64,000 nucleotides of DNA, from the NCBI GenBank assembly GCA_013397935.1, contig VZRN01004204.1, positions 816,581 to 880,580 of the forward strand. The letters are read 5' to 3'. A model generated the notes under the pieces. The model saw nothing but the letters and a program-made list of their open reading frames with translations, had not been told where the DNA came from and searched no databases. This document shows positions 1-12,527 of this stretch, in pieces (the first letter of the stretch is position 1; each line of letters begins with the position of its first letter). The position numbers and the translations under genes were made by a program. Origin of the DNA: Dasyornis broadbenti (Eukaryota; Chordata; Aves; Passeriformes; Dasyornithidae).

Positions 1-1769
1 TGTCAAAGTACACTTACTCTTGCCCTTATATTCCACAAGAGTATTTTCTAGTATGGGTAATTTCTAAAATGGCATTCGCACATAAACTCACCAGCTGGGT
101 GCTCAACTGATACTGCTTGAGCATTTGCAAACACTTGGGCATCCAGCTGTGGCAGTCTTGCAAGTGGGTTGTGTTCAGATCTGCATGAGTGATTCTCAAG
201 ATCTGGCTCTCATTCTTTTCTAAATGTTCGTCATGCAGTACATATAAAGAAACATCTTTATGGCTGGTAGCAGACAGGTTTTTGTGTTGTTTATTAACTG
301 CAGGGAGTCGTATCATAAGTACACATCTTCTTCTGAAGCATGGACTCATCCCGACAGTCTTTTTGTTTCATCCTCAGTTCTGAAAATACGAAAGAGCAGC
401 ATTTAGGTTCTCACTATGATGGAGACAATATTGTATTGCTTCAGGCAGTGTATTGTTGTTCAGGAACTGCAAATGTGGCTTGTAGGAGAAAGAACTGCAT
501 CAACTGTAATTAATTTGCTACATGTGTTCTCTCTTTTGAGAGAGATGGCTCTGTTTTCATGGAGCATTCTTGTCTCTCATAGAATAAGCTTTGTTGGTAA
601 TCATTCTTGTTGGTGTGACATACATGAAATTATTCTTCCTCAACTTCATCTGAGCTTCCATAGATCACATATAGCTGACTGTTATGCCATGAATTTGAAG
701 AAGACTCTTTGGTGTGGTTTTTCTTATTTACCCCCAAAGTAGATGGTATAATGAGTGCAATTACTAAGCAGTATTTCACTCAAAACTTCCTGACAGATTT
801 TACCTCCTGTCCTGGATGTTGTGAATAGAATAAGTGTCTAATAATGTCTAATAATTTTATCTCAATTACTTTTTTCATGTGCTACCTCTGTGGTGTGAAT
901 GCATCATTTTTTTCTCTGGGTTGCTTAAATATAAATGGGATGATGGCTGGAGTAGGATTAGAGTCCCCTCCCTCAAATCAGAATAGTAGATATGAAAAGT
1001 GGTATTTCCCTTTCTTTCCTAGTGGCTGTGGGACTGACTGCTTCCTGTGAATTGTGGCAGTTTATGGTGATAACTTCACTGTGACTTAAGTGCGTTCCAG
1101 AGGCAGCCCTTGCTTAGCAGGTGAAGTTCAGGGAACTCTCTGTGATTAATAGTGAGAAAGGACCAGAGGTAAAGTGTCATTTTTACAACTCTAATAACTA
1201 ACATTCAATGCTTTGATCCTTTAAAAGTAGTTCTGCATTTTAATTTCAAGTGATTTAACAGAGCTTATTAATAGAAGGCTTCTTCTGGTAAAAACAGTGT
1301 AGCAACAGTTCCCCTTTGAAGCTTTATCTGTGGCTGAGATCATCATCAGCCCACACTGGTTGAGGTAGTTTTTGGCCTTTTGGTACCACTGGGGCTTGCC
1401 CTCCTTTTCTCTATCAGCCCCATGGTGAGCAGCATCTCTGCCCCACTTGACTCTGTTCCAAACACCAAGCAGCCACATCCCAGCTCTAGCAAGATGTACC
1501 TTGTGTGCAGTTCTCATAAATGAGCACCACAGGTACCAAGGGAGCAGATGCTCAACATGTTTTTCCTAATTATGTTGCGTGGACAGAAGGATCTGAGTTA
1601 GTCCAGAGAAGACCGAAATGAGTCAGGGTAATGGCTTTTCCAGTATCTAATCCTTGCTACAGAGAGAAAGGAGGTTGTCTGCACTGGGAATAGGACTAGA
1701 AATACTGGTGCTAAGTGGCAGTGAGAGAAATCAAGGTTAGACACCAGGATAGATGCTAATGGTAACAGT

Positions 1770-1895
1770 AATTAGGAGCAGGAATAGATTGCCTGGGGAT
1801 GCTGCAGAAGTTTTGTCACTTCAGGCTTTTAATGAGGCTTTTCCCAGACATCTGTTGGGAATGATCTGGGGAAAGCTGAACATGAATAAAACAGA
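1770..1895 (+). mobile_element. CR1 retrotransposon fragment (degenerate)
   Basis: The text from 'ggagcaggaatagattgcctggggatgctgcagaag'-like sequence onward follows the well-known CR1 3' region pattern (element with one of the forms 'ggaacaggttgcccaggga..gtggagtc..'), but it has diverged a lot and lacks a clean 3' terminal repeat. It lies in sense orientation within SNCA intron 4. It is a short, old, dead copy with no coding potential. Its edges are approximate. Confidence 0.5.
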
Positions 1896-4019
1896 GGCGC
1901 AACTTGGGTGACTCCTCAAAGGCCATCCAAACTTACACTCTTTATGACTTCTTATATGTGAAGTAGTAGTAAATATTTTTCTCATGTCCATCCCTTTTTG
2001 GACAGCAGCAAATGTCTGAAACGTGGGTCATAAACCCAGGGTACTTTCAGATATACAGGTGTAAGTACAGAAGTGGCTTAGTAAGGGGTAGAGTTACACT
2101 AGGTTTTTATTGACAAAGATAGAACAGGATTTGGCCTGGGAAACTGTGTTGCTTTGAAATCCACTCTCATGCAGTGTGTAGGGGATGGCAGACTTTAGTC
2201 TGCTGCTTTCCTGCATCTAAGCCAGAAGTGAAAAACAAAGATAACAATAGCAGTGCTGGGGGAGGAGGGAAAGAAAACACAGATACTCAAGCATTGTATT
2301 TTTAAGCACTAGTCTTTTAAGAGTCTCCTTGCCTACTACACCTTACTAAGTAAACTTTATTGAGTAATTCTTTCCTTTATTCCTTTATTTCCTCTTCTAT
2401 GGGAGAAGAATAAGCTGAAGAGATGTTTGTGATGTTTGTGTTTTGTGCCACTGGACGGTGAAGTAACCTTTCTCAGTTCAAGTGAACGCTCTAAATAGTT
2501 GTGTACTTGCTTCTAGATGAAGAGTGACACTTCAGGAATATAAATTTTAAAATGCAGGCTGTCTCTCTAGTCTTTTGTAGTGTTTGATCTCCTGCTGAAT
2601 AGATCACAATTGCAGGAAATACTCCTGAAACCTTTATAGTTCAAATAATTGTTGCAAGTGGGGTTTTTTCAGAGCAAGTGCTGGTTTACTCCTTAGAAGA
2701 AATATATTTTAAAATTCCCCAGCTGGGTAAAGTGCTGCAATAGGTTGGAATTGAAGGAATGCTTTAGAGAGGTGCTCACTGATAATAACTGAAGGGTAAC
2801 CACTTCACTCATAGCATGTCCTGCCAATCAATTCCAGCCTTTGAAGGTGATATCCTGCCACTAGATCATCCATGAGCCCACAGCACAATGCGCTGGAGAG
2901 TGCAAGCAAATGAGTCAATGCTGATTGCATTAGCTTGTCTGCTCATACTCCAGGGTAAAGCAGAAGGCAGAAAAAGTTGCCCTCTTCCCACTACCCGTAG
3001 AGAGATCTTCCCCTTTGTTTAAGAACTTTTGTGGGAACGAGTGAAGTTGCTTCATTGCTTTGTGACTACAGGCACAGGAAACAGGGTACAGAACAGCTGT
3101 CTTTGGGGCCATGTGTAATGCAGTGGGAATTCATGCTGTTCATGATGCCGAAGGGTACCTGGGCCTGCAGTTCTGTGTAGGGGGCTTTTTCTAAGAGTAG
3201 GAGAAATAGCTAGGGTTTAGGGGATGCTGTTTTAGATAATACAGCATTGACTGAACCGCTTGTGTAACTGGAGAATTTTTTTAGAGGAAATTTATTTTTC
3301 TCCTTTAGTTTTGTCATAAGAAAGAGAATATATCCTCATGGAGGCGATACAATAACTTCTGGAGTTTGTCGGTACTAAAAATGTACTTAACATTGAAATG
3401 TGATTATGATATTCAAACTGTTTTAAATAAGGTATGGTAAAATAACTTTGCAGCTTTGGTTGGGACCACACTGTTTAAAATCATAGTTACTGACCCAATG
3501 GAGCCAAATCTGAACAAGGTTGCTCATTTCTGTGCTGACTTCCAAGCTGATGTGTACCATTCTTCTAGTTAATGTGATCTGTCAAGGTCGTTTGTTGTTA
3601 TGTTCTACTTTTATTTAATGAAGGTGAAGTTCAAATATCATCCTTGGAGGTCATTCTTGGTGATGGGTTCACACAGAATGGAGAATCCTCCATTAGAGAA
3701 AGGGGGCAAGATGGGTTCAGTTGATCCCATGGAGCTCCTGACAGACATTTTGAGAATGTAAATCACAAAGCTGATAGTGGATATTGTTCAAGCAGATCTG
3801 TTACTCTAAAGTATTGTTATTACCTTGTTCAGGAGAATGTCAGTAGAGGCAGATCTGTGGCCACATCCCTCTGATGTGACATGTATGTAGCATGTTTCAT
3901 TCCCAATATTTTGCAATTAGAAATTACCTCAGTCTTTCCAAATTATATGCTCTAGCTTTTTCTTTCCCTTCCCATGGAGTTTCCAATGTCACCACGGATT
4001 TGGGAAGCTGAAAAGGATG

Positions 4020-4280
4020 AAGCAGAAAGGACTGTGTGTTCTGGATGCGTTTACATGCGTTACTGCTGTCACATTGACTCAGCCCCCAGGCAGCCTCTTA
4101 CTTTACGTCACCTGGAATTGATGCACACGTCCATCACTGTAGAACTCATATGACCTGCTAGGCTGGCCTGGGTGATGAGCAGCCTCTCCATGTAATCCTC
4201 ATTTATCAGCAAATAGCAACATTCCAGCAGCTCTAATTAGGTACTTTACCAGTCTGGTTATTGCAAACATGAATCTGAGT
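4020..4280. promoter_or_regulatory. Candidate intronic enhancer in SNCA intron 4
   Basis: Several consensus transcription-factor motifs lie within 260 bp. There is an AP-1 site TGACTCA (4075-4081), a CRE/bZIP-type TTACGTCA (4103-4110) that overlaps an E-box CACCTG (4109-4114), and a homeodomain core TAATTA (4234-4239). The segment is less AT-rich than its surroundings and free of visible repeats. Human SNCA intron 4 is known to contain an enhancer bound by the homeodomain factors EMX2 and NKX6-1, but I cannot show that this is its counterpart. Motif clusters also arise by chance, so this is a hypothesis. Confidence 0.25.
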
Positions 4281-4585
4281 TTCAGCAAAGTTGATTTCTC
4301 ACAGAAATACTGTACTTTGAAGGAGTCTCATCTGTGCAAGTAATACTAACTGAGGAATTTTAAAGGAAGGAAAGAAAAAATATACACAATCTATGTTGTA
4401 CTGAAATTTGTTTTTCAAGGAATTTACAACAGTTTGTAAATTGTTATAAACAGTAATTATTTCCAGCTAACTGTATACTCTAAGATGGACCTGTGGTTAC
4501 AGGTTACCACAGACACTTCATTTCTCTTTCTATAAGCCTGTTGTTTTCCTTTTCACTTTTGTTATTGCCAACTAAAAGGCATAAA

Positions 4586-4609
4586 AATCAAAATGCAAAT
4601 CAAAATGCA
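4586..4609. repeat. Perfect 12-bp tandem duplication carrying an octamer motif
   Basis: AATCAAAATGCA occurs twice back to back (4586-4597 and 4598-4609). The junction creates ATGCAAAT, the POU-domain octamer. It lies in SNCA intron 4. Confidence 0.9.
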
Positions 4610-5009
4610 GCCTGTAGAACTTGCAGGCACTATTTTAGCCTTTCACTGGAATTGCACTGATACTTATTTGTTTAATTAAATGTCTCTTCTTCATTTCAAC
4701 TCTCCATTTAAGGAGAAGGAGGGAGATTGTCTCATTTCATTATTGGTACTCTAAATGAGTTTTTCACTGGAACAGCTAGTTTTCTTCATACATAATGCTT
4801 TCTCATAATTTCCTTCACTTAGGTGTTCAGCTTAGGGATAATTAAAACAGTTTACTTTATTGCTAGCTAGTGCACAGATACATCTCTGTATCTCCAGAGT
4901 AAAACAACTGGATTGATGGTGATGCTTTGTCATTTGCAGCTGAGTCTTGGAGGCACTGACATTGCAATGAGTGAGCAGGAGCTTTGAAGCATCTTAAGCT
5001 GACCTGGCA

Positions 5010-5035
5010 ACTCAGTTATAACTGTATAACTGAGT
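5010..5035. repeat. Perfect inverted repeat, 11-bp arms
   Basis: ACTCAGTTATA (5010-5020) is followed by a 4-base loop and its exact reverse complement (5025-5035). It could form a short hairpin. No function is implied. Confidence 0.85.
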
Positions 5036-5999
5036 CAGTTCCATGAATATAATATCTTAGGACTGGGAAAGTAAATGAATTGAGGCCATTTTAGCATAGC
5101 ATTGTTTTGCCTCTTGTTGGAATTGTTTGTTCAAGGGTTTCTCTCCCACCTGGATAAGTTGGACGTTATGCTCAAAATATCTGTAAAAATTTAATTACCA
5201 AGTGGAGAAGATGGTTATTGGTTCACTTCACTCCTATATCCAGCCCATGAGTATCCTGGTGGAGTATATTTTGGAGAAGAAGGAGTACAAATTATTTTCT
5301 TTTCGAAGGGGAATTTTAAGCCCATAAGCACAAGCGAATTGTTATGCAGCTTGTAGCAGGAGGCAAATTTGCACAGGAACCATAACAGCTGCACTGGGGC
5401 TATAAAAAAGGAATCTCAAAATTTTACTTTACACTCTGCCATGTAATGACTGACAGCTCGTGACAAAAGCTCTCACAGGGTGGGTAATACCAAAATGAAA
5501 TGGGCTTTGTCAGGCTGGAGGGATATTGAGTTACCAGTTGTAAGGGCTTGAGGCAGCCCTGCTGAGTTAGAGGTTTGGGATGCAGTAAGAGGCACAAGAC
5601 CAATAGCTTTAGGGATAAACAATTTTATCCATAAATAAATAAAGACAGATTACTAGTGCAATTATCCAGACTGTAACAACAGCAAATTCAATAATTCACT
5701 AACACCGGGCTAGAAGTAACATCTGGGCCCGCAAAGATGTACATGCCCATAGCTATCAGGCAGGCAGTGCTCTATCAGTATGTGATAATTTTTCAAGGTA
5801 ATAATGCTTTTGGATGTATAGTTTCTTATTTTGAGCTCCCACAGGTACCAACTGGTGTATACAACAAACTGGACTATGTTAAAATTGCTTTGCATGGAAC
5901 ATTTTGTTGGGGTATCAAAGTGCTTTCCAGAAGATTAACTTGTAAACCAGCTTTTTCCGTATTCTAGTTCACTGTGTTTTCCATAATGCCTCTTGTCTT

Positions 6000-6085
6000 G
6001 GTTCACAGCTTTTTTGATTCACAGTTTTAATTTGATTAATTTACACAGATTTAATTTAATTAAATTTAATTGGTTCACAGTTTTA
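6000..6085. repeat. Imperfect AT-rich repeat cluster (TTCACAG units)
   Basis: Four related units begin at about 6000, 6016, 6040 and 6071. Each has a (G/T)(G/A/T)TTCACAG or TTACACAG core followed by a T-rich tail, and they are separated by TTTAATTTAATT-type sequence. This is probably a decayed minisatellite. Confidence 0.6.
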
Positions 6086-6399
6086 CATTATAAAACACTC
6101 AATAACAGACTGGCAAGTGATGTAGAGTGACCAGTGCTCATTGAGTTATAATGATCTATTTTGTTGAAATTAACTATGACTTCTCAAGTTGCATTAATCT
6201 TTTAGGTGTTTGAGGCAAGCCTCACCTTATTTATTGTGGGCAGTAGGGCTTTCAACTAGAGAAAAGGTCCTCCCACAATATCTGCATAGGAAATCCCATA
6301 GAGGTCTGAAAAACAGACAGAAAATCAGCAACTGTGAAACAACATGAACATAAGTTTTGGGGGGAGTTTATCAATGAGTATAAACACCTGGTGGGGGTG

Positions 6400-6670
6400 G
6401 AGGTAGAGGAGATTGAACCGGACTCTTCAGGAGTGCCCAGTGAAATGGCAGGAAGCAGTGGGCACTAACTGAAGTGCAGAAAACTCCACTTATATGTAAG
6501 AAAAAGGCTTTTCCCTGTGTGATTAGTCAAACACTGGATGAGGTTATCCAGCGAGACCGTGGAGTCTCCCATCTGTGGGAACGGTTAAAACCTGACCAGG
6601 TGTGGCCCTGAGCAACGTGCTCAAGGCGGACGAGACAACTCTGGAGGTGTCTTCTGACCTCTGTGGCTAG
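6400..6670 (+). mobile_element. CR1 retrotransposon 3' fragment
   Basis: The order of phrases matches the CR1 3' region: 'cagtgaaatggcaggaagcagtgggcac'-type sequence, then 'aaactccac', 'gtcaaacactggatgaggtt', 'gtggagtctcccatc', 'aacctgaccaggtgtggccctgagcaac' and 'ctggaggtgtcttctgacct'. It is a diverged, 5'-truncated, non-coding copy in sense orientation inside SNCA intron 4. Its edges are approximate. Confidence 0.8.
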
Positions 6671-9600
6671 TGGCTTCCAGGATGATTGCCTCTTGCCAGT
6701 ATAAAGGTTCTAAGACCTGACAGTTTGGTAGCCTGGTTTATTTATCTCAGGATGTGGAATCACTCCAGAAGGAATTAGTCTCCAATAATCATGAGAATTA
6801 CGCATGACTGTAAGACTCTATCAGTGTTCATAATGGAAAGAAAAAAACCATTTTGCTAGCCAGGGAGATGGTAAATTGTAATGTTTAGATCAGCCATTAA
6901 ATTACAATTACAATGCTTCCTTTTGAAGTTGCTCTTGTCACTGACTTGGGGTAAATTACCATCTTTCTGATGGCAATAGCTTGGCATTTCAACACACATC
7001 AGCAAGAGGATAGGATGCACACTCCTGAAGGTGACCATTTCACTACAAACTGCTGACATAGGAGCAGTACCTGGAGTGGACCACTTGGCCTGTTTTTCAT
7101 GGGTGGGGGACCTTAAACAGTCTCTCTCCTTCCAACAAGAGTGTTATGAGGTGGGAAAGAGAGCGAAGGAAAAGAATGGGGTGTGATTTTCACCAAAAAC
7201 ACTGAAATAAGACAAACCTGTTTGGTGATATTTTTCTGGTAAAAGGAATAGTCCTGAAGTTTTGTCAAATACTCTGTATTTTAACAGGGCCAGGTTTTCA
7301 GGAGGAGTTTTTAATTAGTTTGATTACTTTTTTTATTTTTGCAAAAGTGGGTCATTTCACACTGTCATGCACAGAGCTTAGCAGGATTCATTCCCGTAGT
7401 AAAGGAGAAGGAATCAACATTTTGGAGCCATCGCAGCAGTTCTGCTTCATGCTCTTGTGTACCAATTATTTCATACCTGTTCCTTGATTCAGAACTGGTG
7501 CCCAGGGTCATGCAAATTTGTCATTTCGCAATGGTGGGACACCATCTCCTCTTTGTTTATAAAAGGACACAAGTTGCTTGACAAAATGAGAGCACAGCAC
7601 CATAGGGGAGAGCAGGTACATACCATGTAACGTAGCTGTGCATTCGTGGGAAAAGTGAGGGTGAGCTTGCCAGGTAGCCTGTTAGCACGTGGGCCTTTGT
7701 GCAGGTCTGGTAGCCACAAAGCTTTACCAAAGCAGGCAGAAGTGATGATGGCACAGAGTGACGTTCCTGTTTAATGCCTGGGAATGGCAGCGTGGCCTAC
7801 TCTGCCTGGGATAGCGCAAAAGATTTTTTCCTGTAACGTGGGGTCCGAGGGCACAAGACTCTCTGGTGTCAAAATACAGGTTTGACCCAAAGTAACCATG
7901 CTTCAAACCAAAATATAAGTGGACATTCATTTTTTCTTAAGGGAATCCTCAGGGGACAAGCAGATGTCCTGAGCTCACCATTCTTCTATCACTTTGTTTA
8001 TTGGGTGAGTTGTAATTTTCTGGTTTTAAAGTGTTTTTCCAGCAAAAGAATTCATGCTCCCCAGTTGAAAACTGACTTCATCTCTGGGAAGCTTTTGTTG
8101 AGCTTTTCAGATCATCTAATGTAAAAAAATCTTTCCCTCTGGAAATGCCCTTCAGTGTGGTTTGAGAGAGGTTGCATCTTCTAGAGAAAAATGTGTCTTT
8201 CATACTAAGACAAGAATTGGTCTGTTGGGTGGTTTTCTTCTTCCGTAACTGAATTAGGATACGGAATTATTGACCATGAGAAAGTAATTGCATTTCTTTA
8301 TTTTAAAGGAGGTAAATTATGAGATAAGGTGTACCTTAGATGGCTCTGTGTTACTGGGGTGGTGGTTTGCTTTTGTCACATCCTGACTTCGAGGGGGACG
8401 GCACGTCAGAGGCAGAGCATGCCACCATTTAAAATGAGGTGGTCACCTTTGCTATGAATTTATATATAACAGATGACCTTGAGTAATGTCATCCTCATCT
8501 GAACTGCAGTAACATCAGCATGAAAGGTGGTGTTTATGTTACTGTTTGCAGCTGGACAAAGCTGATAAACCTTTCCCAGGCAAAGAGTTCCCTTGGAGGT
8601 TTGTTATGGCTTATGATTTACTTCCTTTGAAAAAAATACTGGTGTTGTGGTTGATGTTGTATTTTTCTAGTGCTGCTGATTGTTTTATTTGAAGCTGTAG
8701 AGAAATCTCTGTCCTGAACTTGCTGAAAGAACTTGGGAAGATGATAAATTCAGTCTTTCAGGCCGTGTGTCTCAGTAATCCTGATGGACAGTCCAGATCC
8801 ATTGCAGAGGGTCCTAACAAACAAACAGCATACAAACTTTGAAGCTATTATTTGAAATTCAGCTGGCAAGTCTTTTTCCTTGTCGTTCCTAATGGTCCTG
8901 GCAGTTTCATTTGCCATCTGTTTTCCTGCTACAGATAACATTAAGCTGCATGCTTGCTTTCTTGTGCACCCTCAAGCCTGATTTGGGCACAGTTTTACTT
9001 GATGTACCAATTGTTAGTTGAAGCTGTTCCTTCATGATTGGGGGAAGCAGAAATTAAATTATCTTTTTGGATTAAGCAAGAGAGCAGGAGATGGGAGCTT
9101 TAGGTCCTTAGAGCTGATCTGTTACATCAAGGGCGTAGTAACAGTTGTAAAATTTGCATCACACAATCTATTTGGCTATTTCAGTCAAAGCTGGTAAGGA
9201 TTGATGCTACTTCTCATAAAAGTAAACTGGTATAAATGCTCTTAAAAATTTGTTTAGAAGCTAATGTAAGTAAATACTGGAGTCAAGTAATCTGAGGAAC
9301 TCAAGTGTTTTGATAAGATGAGGCAGAACTGTATCTGGGCCTAGTTTTTCTCATAATTTCATGCTTGAAAAATTAACTGTCATGTTGAACACTCCAAATT
9401 TTTGGCGGAAGACACAGGTGCCTATTACATACCTAAATAAAGGTATTTGCAGCCTTATTCGTCAGTGTCCCTTGGCTTTTTGGAATTTGTCCACGTTCCC
9501 TGTGCCACAGAGCAATGCAGGGTGTTGACTCAGAGCAGGCACATGCATGGAGGGAACTTGGCAGAACAGTTAAGCCCTGACTCCACATGGACTGTGCTGT

Positions 9601-11461
9601 TTACCTCCAAAGGAAAAATCATATCTGGACCCACTGAGAAGCAGTAGGACCAGATATCTTCATACTGGACCTCTTAAAGTCTGAAATAAGAGCTGAAGAG
9701 AAGAATCCATAATATGCATATAAATTCTTCACATCACAGACTTCGATGATGAGGGTGAAAAATATATGTGCCTACATATGTATCAGAAAGGTGACTGATC
9801 CAAGGAAGAACAGGATTAGCGTCTGGCAGATGAAGTCACAGTTTGTTCTTGGGGTGGTGCAGAAAGTGAGGAACAGTGTTATGACTAAGGTCACCTGGTT
9901 AAACCACAGAGGGAGCCAATATGTGGCAAATGGGGAGCAGCAAAGAACAATAAATACTGTGTGCAGGTTTTAGTGACACCTGTTTTGCATATTATATTCT
10001 ATTTTACGCTAAACTTTCAGAGGTGAATTTCAGGTTTAGCTCCTCTTATCTTCATTTTCTTTGTATCCTAAGTTTAATTTAGCACCTCTATCTTATAATT
10101 TGTAGACTTTGAAGAATTCCCTCATTACTCTGGTTTATGACTTACTTAATTTTGTATTTCTGTCTAAACTACCAGCCTGCAGGTGGGGTTTTTAAAATGA
10201 ATTTCTTCCTGAGTGTCTGTAATTGGGTTTTAGTGCATTTCTGTCTAGATTGACACCTGGTATAAATCAGCATGGTCACAATAGTTCCAGTGAGACGCTC
10301 TGCCTGTTTTCATATCAATTTTCTTACAGTTCAGGATGAACTCCAGCAGCCTCTGCTCTGGCAGAACTCCTGTTTCTTCTCCGCTAACTTCTGTAGTAAC
10401 AACAACAAAGGGGATTGGCCCAACTGAAATGTTGTGGGTTTTTTTCCTTTGTTTGTTTCGTGTGGGACAGAGTATCTGTAGTTCTGGGAGAATAATAATC
10501 TTCTTTTAATTATCTTATTCAACAAGTTACTCCTTACACCATCGCAATCCTGTTAGTTCCAAGAGGTTCTTACTAAAATTGCTGTATAGAAGTGCTTCTA
10601 TAATAAAGAAAAAAATGCAAGAAGCTGGGTAACAGGTATCATACCATACCATGTATCATATACTAATAGTGCACAGAGTAACATCCTGGTTGACATAAGA
10701 AAGCAAGTAAAGGTATGACCCATTAAAGGAAAAAAAGCTCTTCCGAATACAGTTAGATTCTAAAACTGAAGAAAAAAACCCAGCATGTTTCCTCTTTTTT
10801 GCAATGTATTGTGAAAAGGCTAAAACTTTAAAATAAACAATGTTTTATGAGAGAATGGATATGTCTATAACATTTAAAAAGTAGATAATTGAATTACTGT
10901 TTCATCTCTGTGCCTTTATACTATCCAATTTTGGCCTGTTTTTACACGCCTGGGTATACACTTTTGCATACCTGTGGCTGTGTTCCCCAAAGCAGTTAAA
11001 CAGGAATTAATGTGATAATTTCATGTGATACTTAAACAGTTTGTGTGGGACTTGGTTTCCCAGATCAGTTTCTTAAGGCACAGAAAGCCCTTGTTTTGGT
11101 TTTCTTTGTGATTTGATGAAAGCATTTCTGTGGGATTAAAATATTTTCCAAAGATATTCATCAGGTTGGTGGTGGTACTGGTTTTTTTTTTATTTATAAT
11201 GACTTCTTGGCCTGTCCATGGCAAGGGAAGAATGGGATCTCAGCTTTCAAAAATATGATAGGGAATGGGCATGACTACTATGAAACATGGAGAAGATCTC
11301 TCTGCATCTAATGTCCCCTCCCTCTCCACATCCCCTGGAAACATCCCACAACAAAAGAACAGGCCAAGAAATCGACCACCAGTGGGAAAGTAAGTCACGC
11401 TGTGGCGGAAATGATGAGGCAAGCAGTCACTGTCACTTTTCTTTCCCTATTTTAAATGTAG

Positions 11462-11551
11462 AATGAAGAAGGTTTCCTGCAGGAGGGAATGGTGAATAAC
11501 ACAAATGTTCCTGTGGATCCTGAGAACGAGGCTTACGAAATGCCTCCAGAG
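11462..11551 (+). CDS. SNCA: Alpha-synuclein exon 5 (acidic tail)
   Basis: This exon encodes 30 residues in frame. It begins NEEGFLQEGMVNNTN, continues VPVDPENEAYEMPPE, and reads on into the next coding exon with no phase shift. It corresponds to human alpha-synuclein from about residue 103 (NEEGAPQEGI...), but it is 90 nt long, not the 84 nt of human. The extra two residues and the NNT-containing stretch are, as I recall, also seen in chicken. It is flanked by a pyrimidine tract with TAG (11459-11461) and by a GAG|GTAAAT donor at 11552. Alpha-synuclein is a presynaptic protein that binds vesicle membranes and assists SNARE assembly. The membrane-binding repeats and the NAC core lie in upstream exons outside this window. 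The exon supplies the start of the acidic, disordered, proline-rich tail, including the Tyr matching human Y125. Its length is divisible by three, so skipping it would keep the frame, as in the human 112-residue isoform. Confidence 0.97.
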
Positions 11552-12527
11552 GTAAATCTGCTGTGGTGTTTGCTGTGAATGCACATAACAGAAGGGCACA
11601 GGAGGAGGCTGCATGCTTGAGTTACGTGGGCCTGACCCAGGCTGATGCTGGGAGCTGCAAGAGCACAGCAGAAACGTGGCCTCTTTGGCCAAGACCTGCC
11701 AGAGGTATAGTGCTGGGAACCAGAAAAGTAATTGCTTTTTTGGTAGTAAGGAAGTCAAATGGGAAAATATTGTGAGTGTTTCAAAACACTTGTGCCTGGG
11801 TTTTGAGGAATCCATATTAAACTTGTATCTTTTTTGTGTGTTTAATAGGCAATGCAGAACAAACTTCATCTTTATAGATTATTTTAACAGCTTGGCCACT
11901 TACGAATGCATCATGTTTTGTGAAACATGATCTTAAGTCAGTGCAGTTATGAGAGTAAATTATTTTGTTTTTATGAACCAGCTGAAATATTACTACAGTG
12001 TCTGGCCTGTTGCATTGGTAGTTGGAGTAGCAGTTTTACGGTAGTGCAGATAATTAGACTGAAAATGAGAGGTATAAAAAATTTAGGCCATGATCCAGTA
12101 AAAGTCTTAAAGGCTTGAGTGTAACATCTTGAATATCACTGAAATTATGGGTGCTGTCCATAGTTGAACACTCCTTTAAATGATTTACTGACTTATATGA
12201 GGATCTGCAGCACCTGGTGTGCTGTTCAGCCCAGAGGTACTCCTCATTCCTCCCCAAGTGAATTGTCATGGGTGGCCTCAGGAGTTCCTGGCAGCATCAG
12301 CTGAATGATGTGTTAATCGCTGTAAAAGTCTAATTATCCTCTGAGTACCATGACTTGTAAGGTACGCAATCTGGAAAATGCGGCAAAATACAAATAAATG
12401 TCATATCCTGATCACGTGAGAATCCATAGTATTTTGGCAATGAATCCACCAGGAGAAGAATAAATTGAGAAAGTAGAATGTCTTTATCTAAAATACCAAT
12501 AGCACTTATTTCTGCTCTCCTCAATAG
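11552..12527 (+). other. SNCA: SNCA intron 5
   Basis: The intron is 976 bp. It has a GTAAAT donor at 11552 and ends TCTGCTCTCCTCAATAG at 12527. Both neighbouring exons are in phase 0. An antisense open frame of 140 codons (11447-11869) and short sense frames cross it and the upstream exon. None resembles a known protein, so I treat them as chance. A probable degenerate palindromic mini-transposon lies at 12092-12195. Confidence 0.93.
12092..12195. mobile_element. Probable degenerate palindromic MITE-like element
   Basis: The left end GATCCAGTAAAAGTCTTAAAGG and the right end, read on the opposite strand as AAGTCAGTAAATCATTTAAAGG, match imperfectly as inverted repeats. The centre reads CACTGAAATTATGGGTGC. 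The whole resembles a family of palindromic non-autonomous repeats in amniotes that I recall, with 'gatccagcaaagcacttaag' ends and a 'cattgaagtcaatggga' centre. The copy is old and the family name is uncertain. Confidence 0.4.

Larger units (their letters stand above)
1..11461 (+). other. SNCA: SNCA intron 4, 3' part (non-coding)
   Basis: This is the stretch upstream of the first recognisable SNCA exon. It ends in a normal acceptor, a pyrimidine-rich run followed by TAG at 11459-11461. I looked for the preceding SNCA exon, which encodes the KTKEGV repeats and the hydrophobic NAC segment, and found none here, so it must lie upstream of the window. The open frames in this stretch are all short (under about 110 residues), with nothing recognisable. 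It holds two CR1 fragments (about 1770-1895 and 6400-6670), a candidate enhancer (4020-4280), a 12-bp tandem duplication (4586-4609), a hairpin (5010-5035) and an imperfect AT-rich repeat cluster (6000-6085). The intron numbering follows the human gene, where this intron is also by far the longest. The assignment is firm because of the exons that follow. Confidence 0.85.

Noticed and set aside
7040..7150. Possible CR1 end near 'tctctccttccaac'
   Set aside because: Only about 12 bases fit and the flanking text does not follow the element.
11447..11869. Antisense 140-codon frame across SNCA exon 5 and intron 5
   Set aside because: It overlaps a well-supported coding exon on the other strand, has no recognisable domain and runs into intron sequence.
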